Shown piece after piece: positions 28,939-35,995 of a DNA stretch of 35,995 nucleotides; position 1 is the stretch's first letter, and every line of letters starts with the position of its first letter. The stretch covers positions 1-35,995 of the forward strand of contig NZ_FOFF01000067.1 of assembly GCF_900110755.1 (NCBI RefSeq), given 5' to 3'. The translations under genes were made by a program, and so were the position numbers. The notes under the pieces are model-generated. The model was not told the DNA's origin. It saw nothing but the letters and a program-made list of their open reading frames with translations, and ran no database searches. This DNA is from Streptomyces sp. yr375. Lineage in GTDB: Bacteria > Actinomycetota > Actinomycetes > Streptomycetales > Streptomycetaceae.

Positions 28939-30413
28939 CACGACGCACCGCCAGACGTGTGGTCGGGCGCCGCACCGGTGGCCGCGGGCTCGGGCTCGCT
29001 TCGGGGCCCGTACGGGGTGTCGGTCTCCGGGGGCGGTTCGGCGCGCGCGGCGGCCGTGCCCTCGTCGGCGATGCGCCAGCGGGTGCGCATCTTCAGGACG
29101 ACGGCGAGGAACGCGGCGAAGACGGCCACGTACACGACGACGACGATGCCGAGCATCGCCCACAGCGATCCGGCGCGGGTGCTGGTCACCGCCTCGGAGA
29201 CGCGCATGTGCTGGTAGACGATCCAGGGCTGGCGGCCGACCTCGGCGGTGATCCAGCCGCACTCGACGGTGATCAGGCAGGCGGCTCCCGCGAGCGCGGC
29301 GCAGCGGTAGAACCAGCGGCTTCGGGGGTTGTCCCGGTGTCGCCACCAGGACCAGGCGTACCAGAGCGCGAGCAGGATGAGCACGCTGCCGACGGTGACC
29401 ATGATGTCGAAGGCCCAGTGGGCGATGGTGGCCTGGGTGGCCGTCGGGCGGTCGTTCGCCGCGACCGACGACAGGCCCGTCACCTTGGTGTCGGGGCTGA
29501 ATCCGGCGAGGATCGAGTCGAGTTGGGGGATCTTGAGGCCGCCGGAGATCGTCCCGTCGGGGTGCAGCCGGCCGAACATGTACTCCGGTACGTGGGTGTC
29601 GGTCTTCCAGACGATCTCGGTGGCGGCGAACTTGATCGGCTGCTTGTGGAAGACGGCGCGCGCGGCGGAGTCGCCGAGCATGAACTGGACCGGGGTGAGG
29701 ACCGCGGCGACCGTGAACGGCACGGTGAAACCGAGCCGGTGGTAGCGGTCGCGGCGGCCGCGCAGCCAGCCCACCGCGTACACGCCGGCGACGACGTACC
29801 CGGCGGTCAGCAGCATCGCGGCCACGAAGTGCCAGTACTGCGGGCCGAACATCGGGGTGAAGATCGCCTGTCGTACGTCGACGTGGACCGGCTTGCCCTG
29901 GGCGTCGAGGCCGAACCCCTGGGGGGTGTTCATCCAGGAGTTGGCGGCGATGATGCCGAACGCGCCCATCAGGGCGGTCAGCGGCAGCGGTACGGCGAGC
30001 CAGAAGTGGGTCCAGGGCTTGAGGCGGCGCCAGCCGTAGAGGTAGATCGCGATGAGGACGGCCTCCAGGAAGAACGCCCATGCCTCGATGCCGAACCCGA
30101 GGCCGAAGACGTCTCCCCAGCGGCCCATCATGCCGGGCCACAGCAGGCCGAACTCGAAGGACAGCACGGTGCCGGTGACGACGCCGATGGCGAACTGGAC
30201 GGCCATCACCGCCGACCAGCGCCGGGCGAGGGTGAGGGCGACGGGGTCGCCCCGGCGCAGCCCCCGGTGGTGCATCAGCAGGGTGATGAACGGCAGGGCC
30301 ACCCCGAACGGGACCAGCAGGATGTGCGAGGCCAGGGTGAAGGCCATCAGCTCCCGGGCCGGCAGGAGTTGGGCCGGGGTGCTGTTCGCCACAAGGACGG
30401 CGGTGCTGAGCAT
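28938..30413 (-). CDS. cydA: Cytochrome bd oxidase subunit I
   Basis: The 491-residue quinol oxidase subunit has nine predicted helices. Heme ligands and conserved acids are visible: H30 (MAFTLASHILL; b595 in E. coli), E110 and E117 (GFGIEAWAFFLEAV), H195 (PQYWHFVAAM; b558) and the quinol-site GDSAARAVFHKQPIKFAATE followed by GRQPW. The periplasmic Q loop is short, as in actinobacterial and cyanide-insensitive-type enzymes. It reduces oxygen with menaquinol at high affinity. The ATG at 30413 has GAGG at six nucleotides. It follows ndh after 45 nt. A hydrophilic C-terminal tail of about 45 residues is extra. Confidence 0.95.
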   Translation of the reverse strand: MLSTAVLVANSTPAQLLPARELMAFTLASHILLVPFGVALPFITLLMHHRGLRRGDPVALTLARRWSAVMAVQFAIGVVTGTVLSFEFGLLWPGMMGRWGDVFGLGFGIEAWAFFLEAVLIAIYLYGWRRLKPWTHFWLAVPLPLTALMGAFGIIAANSWMNTPQGFGLDAQGKPVHVDVRQAIFTPMFGPQYWHFVAAMLLTAGYVVAGVYAVGWLRGRRDRYHRLGFTVPFTVAAVLTPVQFMLGDSAARAVFHKQPIKFAATEIVWKTDTHVPEYMFGRLHPDGTISGGLKIPQLDSILAGFSPDTKVTGLSSVAANDRPTATQATIAHWAFDIMVTVGSVLILLALWYAWSWWRHRDNPRSRWFYRCAALAGAACLITVECGWITAEVGRQPWIVYQHMRVSEAVTSTRAGSLWAMLGIVVVVYVAVFAAFLAVVLKMRTRWRIADEGTAAARAEPPPETDTPYGPRSEPEPAATGAAPDHTSGGAS

Positions 30414-30458
30414 GTGCGCCTCGATGGTCTGCCCTGCGGGGAGCGGAGGGGTGGGGAG

Positions 30459-31769
30459 TTATGGGTGGGCCGTCGGCGCTTCGGCGTCGGGCAGGGTGAA
30501 GGCGCGTTCGCGGCGGGAGCCGGTGGCGAAGGCGACGGACCAACTGAGCACCGCGCCCAGCCTGTTGCGGAACCCGGTGAGGAAGGCCAGGTGGATGAAG
30601 AGCCAGGCGAGCCAGCCGGTGAAGCCCGACAGATGCACCGGACCGGCCTTGACGACGGCCCGGCCCCGGGAGATGTAGGCGGCGCTGCCGAGATCGACGT
30701 ACCTGAAGGGCTTCGGCTTCTTCGTCCGGCCCTCGACGACGTGGCGCACGCTGCGGCCGGCGTACGCGCCCGACTGCATGGCGACCTCGGCGAGGCCCGG
30801 CAGCCGGTCCAGGCTCATCACGTCACCCGTGACGCGGATCTCGGGATGGCCGGGGAGGGTGAGGTCGGGTCCGACGAGGAGGCGTCCGGCGCGGTCCTGT
30901 TCGGCGCCGGTCGTCCGGGCCAGCGCGGCGGCGATCGGCGGTGCTTCGACGCCCGCCGTCCACAGCACGGTGCGGGCGTCGAAGCGGGTGGTCGCGCCGT
31001 CGTGGCCGCGTACGGTCAGGCCGTCCGCGTCGAGGTCGGTGACCGTCGTGCCGAGGTGGAGTTCGACTCCGAGAGACCGCAGGGTGCGGGCCGCGCGGTC
31101 GGCCAGGCGGGGGCCGAACGCGCCCAGCACCGCGTCGGAGCCCTCGAAGAGCAGCACCCGGGCCTTGGCGGAGTCGATCCGCTGGAACTCGCGGTCGAGG
31201 GTGTGGCCGGCGATCTCCCGGATCTGTCCCGCGAGTTCGACACCGGTCGGCCCGCCGCCGACGAGCGCGAAGGTGAGCCAGCGCTGCCGTTCCCGGTCGT
31301 CCGCCGCCGTCTCGGCCATCTCGAACGCGCGGTAGATCCGTCGGCGGATGTCGAGCGCGTCGTCCAGGGACTTCATGCCGGGGGCGTGCGCGGCGAACTC
31401 GTCGTGCCCGAAGTAGGACTGCCGCATGCCGACCGCGACGATCAGGTCGTCGTAGGGCAGCGTGAGGGTTCCGCCGTCGGGTCGGCGGGCGTGGACCAGC
31501 CGGGCGGCCGCGTCCACGTCGGTGGCTTCGGCGAGCACGCAGCGCACGTTGTGGTGGCGGCGCAGGACGCCGCGGAGGGGTTGGGCGATCTGCCCCTCGG
31601 ACAGGATGCCGGAGGCGCACTGGTACAGCAGCGGCTGGAAGAGGTGGTGGGCGCGGCGGTCGACCACGGTCACCGCGACCGGTGACTTCCGCAGGGCGCG
31701 GGCGGCGAACAGTCCCGCGAACCCTCCGCCGAGGATCACCACCCGGCGGGGCGTGACGTGATCCTGCAT
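30459..31769 (-). CDS. ndh: Type II NADH:quinone oxidoreductase
   Basis: The 436-residue flavoprotein has the first dinucleotide motif VVILGGGFAGLFAARAL, the quinone-site-region motif HHLFQPLLYQCASGILS, VGGGPTGVELAGQIRE (second Rossmann fold) and RVTGDVMSL. A C-terminal amphipathic/hydrophobic segment (about 378-410; VHLSGFTGWLAWLFIHLAFL) anchors it to the membrane. It passes electrons from NADH to menaquinone without pumping protons. It lies 6 nt after the SDR stop and 45 nt before cydA, so the operon links NADH production, quinone reduction and oxygen reduction. Confidence 0.95.
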   Translation of the reverse strand: MQDHVTPRRVVILGGGFAGLFAARALRKSPVAVTVVDRRAHHLFQPLLYQCASGILSEGQIAQPLRGVLRRHHNVRCVLAEATDVDAAARLVHARRPDGGTLTLPYDDLIVAVGMRQSYFGHDEFAAHAPGMKSLDDALDIRRRIYRAFEMAETAADDRERQRWLTFALVGGGPTGVELAGQIREIAGHTLDREFQRIDSAKARVLLFEGSDAVLGAFGPRLADRAARTLRSLGVELHLGTTVTDLDADGLTVRGHDGATTRFDARTVLWTAGVEAPPIAAALARTTGAEQDRAGRLLVGPDLTLPGHPEIRVTGDVMSLDRLPGLAEVAMQSGAYAGRSVRHVVEGRTKKPKPFRYVDLGSAAYISRGRAVVKAGPVHLSGFTGWLAWLFIHLAFLTGFRNRLGAVLSWSVAFATGSRRERAFTLPDAEAPTAHP

Positions 31770-31775
31770 CGGCGC

Positions 31776-32615
<840 letters not shown>

Positions 32616-32642
32616 GATCTCTCCTTGGGCGGTCATGAGGAA

Positions 32643-32661
32643 GGCCGGCACGCGGCCGGCC
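32643..32661 (-). promoter_or_regulatory. Hairpin in the leader of the SDR-ndh-cyd operon
   Basis: GGCCGGC (32643-32649) and GCCGGCC (32655-32661) pair perfectly around ACGCG, 28 to 46 nt upstream of the SDR start. It may be an RNA stem or an operator. No TGTGAAC-N-GTTCACA-type Rex site, known upstream of Streptomyces cyd genes, is visible in the 216-nt gap. Confidence 0.4.
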
Positions 32662-32831
32662 GTCAGGACGGACACCGGGGCCGTCGGCTGCCCGGTCACC
32701 CGGCCTCCAGACGAAAGCACCCCGCGCCGCGCGCCGGACCGACCGGCACGCTGGGCCGCCGATCTCGGCGCGGCACGTCACACGGTCGGGCTACGAGGAG
32801 CGCACGACACGGCCCGGGTCGGCTCGGCTCC

Positions 32832-34142
32832 TCAGCTCAGTGCCAGCTCGCGCAGCCGCCGCCAGTCCATGGGGGGTCTCGTCCGGGGCACGCCGGGGCG
32901 GTGGCGCGGTACGCGTACGCGCAGCGCCCGGGGGCGGATCGTGCAGCGTACGGGGGTCGGCAGGGTCAGGGCCTCGCCGTCGACGCCGGCCTCGATCTCG
33001 GGCCCGTCCGCGTCGATGACGACCTCCTGGGCGGTCAGGGCGGTGAGGCCGGGCGCGTGCCTGCCCGCGAGCAGCTCGGCCGCCTGCGCCGCGTCGTCGA
33101 CGGTGACGCCCAGGACACCGAGGGCGCCCGAGTCCAGGACCTCGCGGCGGCCGAGACCGGCGAGGTCGCCCATCCGGTAGGGGTTGTTGCTGACGAGGAC
33201 GGCCTGCGGCCCGTCGATGGCGGTGTCGGCGGCGCGGACGGCGAGCCGGGGGCCGCGCCGGTGGGTCAGCAGGTCGGGAAGCGTGCGCAGGACGGTGCGG
33301 ACCTTGTCGTCGCGGTAGGCGGGGCTCTGCACGACGGCCGCGTAGGTGCCGAAGGACGCGTTGTTGACGAAGGCCCGCTCGCCGATGAACCCGATGTCGA
33401 CGCGGAGTTCGACGCCGTCGGTGAGCGCGTCCAGGCAGGTCGACGGGTCGTCGCGGTCCAGGCCGAGGTCGAGGGCGAAGTGGTTGCGGGTGCCGGCCGA
33501 GATCACCATGAAGGGCAGGCCGTGGCGGGCGGCGACCCCGGCGACCAGGGCCTGGGTGCCGTCACCGCCCGCGACGCCGAGGAGGTCGGCGCCGTCTTCG
33601 ACCGCTTTCTCGGCGAGGGCGACCACGTCCTGCTGATGCGCCGTGTCCAGCAGGAGGACGTCCGCGTCGAGCGCCTCGGCCTTCTCCCTGAGGTGGAACC
33701 TGCCGACCTTTCCGCCGCCCGATCGTGGATTCATGATGAGGAACGGGCGCTCGGGAGGCGCGGTCCGCGTCTCCGGGGGCCCGGCCGGCGCGCCGTCCGC
33801 GCCGAGTGCCGCTCCGCCGGCGGCGACGCCGAGGGCCCACAGGGCGAGGGAGAGGAGTACGACCCACAGCAGCTCCGCCCACGCGTAGAGCGCGAGCACC
33901 GCGAGCGGGGCGACGACGGCCAGGGTGAAGGCGAGCAGCCTGCCGATGCCCCGCAGGGTCAGTGCCCACCACAGGCCCGCCGCCGCCAGGGCGAACCCGG
34001 CCAGCCCGGCGCCCAGCAGCGCGACGCTCCTGATTCCGGCGAACACGAGCAGGACCACCACCGCGGCGAGCCCCGCCGCGAGGGCGAGACGTGCGGACCA
34101 ACGCCGTACGGGGCGAGCGCGCGCCCCGGAGTCCCTGTGCAT
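32832..34142 (-). CDS. Membrane-anchored diacylglycerol/lipid kinase
   Basis: The 436-residue protein has four N-terminal membrane helices (about residues 18-60 and 66-108), then a DAGK/sphingosine-kinase catalytic domain: FLIMNPRSGGGK (138-145), GVAGGDGTQALVAGVA (GGDGT at 192-196), ISAGTRNHFALDLGLD and DIGFIGERAFVNNASFG. The beta-sandwich half ends with IEAGVDGEAL (the xDGE motif). These enzymes phosphorylate diacylglycerol or related lipids with ATP. The membrane block in front of the soluble kinase is unusual but known in actinobacteria. The ATG at 34142 has GGGAGG upstream. It is divergent from the membrane protein at 34343. Confidence 0.9.
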   Translation of the reverse strand: MHRDSGARARPVRRWSARLALAAGLAAVVVLLVFAGIRSVALLGAGLAGFALAAAGLWWALTLRGIGRLLAFTLAVVAPLAVLALYAWAELLWVVLLSLALWALGVAAGGAALGADGAPAGPPETRTAPPERPFLIMNPRSGGGKVGRFHLREKAEALDADVLLLDTAHQQDVVALAEKAVEDGADLLGVAGGDGTQALVAGVAARHGLPFMVISAGTRNHFALDLGLDRDDPSTCLDALTDGVELRVDIGFIGERAFVNNASFGTYAAVVQSPAYRDDKVRTVLRTLPDLLTHRRGPRLAVRAADTAIDGPQAVLVSNNPYRMGDLAGLGRREVLDSGALGVLGVTVDDAAQAAELLAGRHAPGLTALTAQEVVIDADGPEIEAGVDGEALTLPTPVRCTIRPRALRVRVPRHRPGVPRTRPPMDWRRLRELALS

Positions 34143-34342
34143 GGAACCTCCCGCCGGTCACGGGTGCGGCGGCGGCACCGCCGTGCACGCGCAAGCACCC
34201 CCTCCAGCACTGCCATTGCACCACCCGGCGGTGCCCGCCGCATGTGCGCCGTCTCGCCCGTACGGCCCATCTGGGCGGGCCGTATCGCCGTGGAGCGGCG
34301 GAAATGGAGGCAGGCCGATCCCCCAGGAGCCCTGGAGCCCCC

Positions 34343-35683
34343 ATGACCAGCCCGCACGAGCCGTCCGAGCCCGCTGCCGTACCGGAGGGGGGCGCGGGTG
34401 GCGCTGCGGGGCACCCGCCCGAGCACGGCTCGGCGGCCACGCGGATCGCGCGGAACACCGTCTCGGCGGTGCTCATCGTGCTCACCTGCATCCTGGTGCC
34501 GATCGCGCTGCTCACGGTGTGGGTGCACGACATCGCGCTGGACACCGACCGGTACGTGCAGACCGTCAAGCCGCTCGCCTCCGATCCGGCGATCGAGGAC
34601 GCGGCAGTCAAGCGCATCACCCACGCGGCGGACGTACGGGTGAACGGCAGCCGGGCCGCCGCGGACATCGCCGCCTGGCTCCAGTCGCAGGGGCTGCCGC
34701 CCCGCGCCGCGCAGGCCGTGAAGGGGCTGGGCCCGCAGCTCGACGCCGCGGTCAACGACACCGTCGAGAAGGTCGCCACCCGCTTCGTGCAGAGCGACCG
34801 CTTCGAGCGGATCTGGACGAACGTCAACCGGGACGCCCACGCCGCGGTCGTGCACGCGCTCACCGGCAAGGGCCGGGGCGCCGTGGGCGTGAACGGCGGG
34901 ACGGTCACGCTGAACGTCGGGGAGGCCGTCGACCAGGTCAAACAGGCGCTCGTGAACGCCGGGCTGGCCCCGGCCGCCAAGATCCCCGAGGTCGACAAGA
35001 CGATGGTGCTGTTCCAGTCCGACCAGTTGGGGAAGATCCGCAAGGGCGCTCACCTGCTGGACGTGATCGGGAACTGGTTCCCCGTGATCGTCGTGGTGCT
35101 CGGCGCGGCCGGGGTGCTGCTGGCCCACCGGCGTCGCCGGGCGCTGGCCCGGACGGCGCTGGGCGCGGCCTTCGCGTGCCTGGTGGTGGCCATCGTCCTG
35201 GTCGTCGCACGCCGCTACTACCTGGACCATCTCCCGCCCCAGGTGCAGTCGAAGGCCGCCGCGGCAGCCGTCTTCGACACCCTGCTGCGCTTCCTGAAGG
35301 TGAGTCTGCGCACGGCGATCGTGCTCGGCGTGATCATCGCGCTGGGCGCCTATCTGATCGGCCCCGGACGACTGCCGCGCGCGGTGCGGGGCACCTCCGA
35401 GCGCGCCGCGGGCTCCGCCGCCCAGTGGGCGTACGCCCATCAGGTCCGCACCGGCCGGGTGGGCACCTGGACCCAGGCCCACCGCCGGTGGATCGCGCTG
35501 GCCGCCCTGCTGATCGTGGCCGTGGTCTTCGCGTTCTGGAACCATCCGACGGCGCTGACCATCGTGCTGCTGGTCGTCATCCTGCTGGCCGTCCTCGCCC
35601 TGCTCGCCCTCCTGGCCGCCACCGGCCGCGCCACCGCCGACGCCGAGCGGACGGCCCGGTCGCGCCCGGAAGGCCAACGGTGA
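34343..35683 (+). CDS. Large membrane protein of unknown function
   Basis: The 446-residue protein has a hydrophilic N-terminus, one membrane helix (about 42-62; VSAVLIVLTCILVPIALLTV), an external domain of about 200 residues (HDIALDTDRYVQTVKPLASD, VEKVATRFVQSDRFERIW, VTLNVGEAVDQVKQAL) and then about five helices between 255 and 430. The first helix followed by a TDRYV..V.PLA.DP.I...V motif is common to an uncharacterised actinobacterial membrane family. No catalytic residues are recognisable. The ATG at 34343 has GGAG at about 10 nt. A 16-bp tandem repeat lies just after its stop. Confidence 0.85.
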   Translation: MTSPHEPSEPAAVPEGGAGGAAGHPPEHGSAATRIARNTVSAVLIVLTCILVPIALLTVWVHDIALDTDRYVQTVKPLASDPAIEDAAVKRITHAADVRVNGSRAAADIAAWLQSQGLPPRAAQAVKGLGPQLDAAVNDTVEKVATRFVQSDRFERIWTNVNRDAHAAVVHALTGKGRGAVGVNGGTVTLNVGEAVDQVKQALVNAGLAPAAKIPEVDKTMVLFQSDQLGKIRKGAHLLDVIGNWFPVIVVVLGAAGVLLAHRRRRALARTALGAAFACLVVAIVLVVARRYYLDHLPPQVQSKAAAAAVFDTLLRFLKVSLRTAIVLGVIIALGAYLIGPGRLPRAVRGTSERAAGSAAQWAYAHQVRTGRVGTWTQAHRRWIALAALLIVAVVFAFWNHPTALTIVLLVVILLAVLALLALLAATGRATADAERTARSRPEGQR

Positions 35684-35716
35684 CGCCGGGCTCGTGGCGA
35701 GGCACGGCACCCGTGG

Positions 35717-35758
35717 GGCCCGTAGGCCCATCGGCCCGTAGGCCCATCGGCCCGTAGG
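35717..35758. repeat. 16-bp tandem repeat, 2.6 copies
   Basis: GGCCCGTAGGCCCATC occurs at 35717-35732 and 35733-35748 and partly at 35749-35758. Each unit is itself two similar octamers (GGCCCGTA and GGCCCATC). The array begins 34 nt after the stop of the upstream gene and may act in termination or be a variable-number repeat. Confidence 0.75.
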
Positions 35759-35791
35759 GGTCAGGCGAACAGGCCGCGTGACAGACGTCAT

Positions 35792-35829
35792 TGACAAGCC
35801 GAATCCGCCAAGGTTGTCATGTGCACATG
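35792..35829 (+). promoter_or_regulatory. Candidate promoter/operator before the last gene
   Basis: TTGACA (35791-35796) is a consensus -35. TGACAA (35792-35797) and TTGTCA (35814-35819) form an inverted repeat with a 16-nt spacer. A perfect 12-bp palindrome CATGTGCACATG (35818-35829) overlaps its right arm. No strong -10 is seen at 17 nt. The cluster sits about 90 to 130 nt upstream of the start at 35922. Confidence 0.45.
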
Positions 35830-35921
35830 ATTCGACCCCCTGGACCCCGCCGCCCGCGGCGAGCCGACCGGACCGCTCCCAGCGCCGGTCACGGCCCCAG
35901 CGCAAAGGGCGGGCGGCTGCC

Positions 35922-35995
35922 ATGGACGTACGGTCACTGACCGGGCGCAGCGAGCTGCTCGACACCGCACGGGCCGGGTTGACGGCCCGTCCCGG
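35922..35995 (+). CDS. Start of a probable ATPase/LuxR-type regulator (truncated by window)
   Basis: Only the first 24 codons are present: MDVRSLTGRSELLDTARAGL then TARP. The L.GR..LL...R..L pattern is typical of the segment just before the Walker A motif in large LuxR (LAL) or STAND-type ATPases (usually a VGRE.EL..L opening). A weak AAAGGG lies 12 nt before the ATG. The Walker motifs and the C-terminus lie beyond the window, so the assignment is tentative. Confidence 0.45.
   Translation, partial: MDVRSLTGRSELLDTARAGLTARP

Noticed and set aside
28959..31685. Plus-strand open frame of about 900 codons opposite cydA and ndh
   Set aside because: It is an Asp/Gly/Val-rich mirror translation; the minus strand carries unambiguous heme-ligand and Rossmann motifs.

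Overview
The window is about 36 kb of very high-GC DNA. GC-biased third codon positions, frequent GTG starts, leaderless promoters, rare TTA codons, DUF1707 / DUF3592 / DUF6325 / DUF7144 proteins and several cytochromes P450 point to a Streptomyces (or close actinomycete) chromosome. The left third carries IS remnants and broken genes, as expected of an accessory region. The right half is tidy and operon-rich.

1-3.8 kb: the tail and hairpin end of an IS200/IS605-type element, which appears to have cut off the 3' end of a MerR regulator. The MerR gene faces a small repeat protein across a promoter with a clear MerR-type dyad. Then come DUF1707 and DUF3592 proteins, a 5' remnant of a DUF4239 gene, and a RibD/DHFR-like reductase.

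3.8-7.2 kb: a compact cassette of a beta-gamma class II terpene cyclase (DxDTS variant of the DxDD motif, two TTA codons), a P450 that seems to lack an internal block, and a HAD phosphatase. The gene order fits cyclisation, dephosphorylation and oxidation of a prenyl diphosphate, possibly a drimane-type sesquiterpene.

7.2-11.2 kb: a graveyard. An old-yellow-enzyme tail is fused head-to-head to a headless MerR gene, followed by a 10-bp tandem repeat, an intact alpha/beta hydrolase, an epimerase with two frameshifts, an SDR tail, an IS701-like head and an IS3 tail. 10.1-14.8 kb: a minus-strand P450 operon with its own 3Fe-4S ferredoxin and reductase, an SDR, a frameshifted carboxymuconolactone-decarboxylase-like gene and a TetR regulator.

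15-22.7 kb: a Ser/Thr kinase with an extracellular ricin-type lectin domain, a ClC channel with an awkward start and a 9-bp repeat leader, and small probable stress or envelope proteins (DUF6325, DUF7144, SHOCT), a six-helix membrane protein, an aldose-1-epimerase-like protein and a DUF389 membrane protein.

22.9-32.6 kb: a plus-strand operon (GH15 glucoamylase-like enzyme, cyclase-family hydrolase, gluconokinase, GMC oxidoreductase) converges on a minus-strand operon (glucose-dehydrogenase-like SDR, NDH-2, cytochrome bd subunits I and II). Together they could release glucose, oxidise it to gluconate, phosphorylate gluconate and pass the electrons to oxygen; this pathway is an inference. The window ends with a membrane-anchored lipid kinase, a large membrane protein and the first codons of a probable ATPase/LuxR-type regulator.
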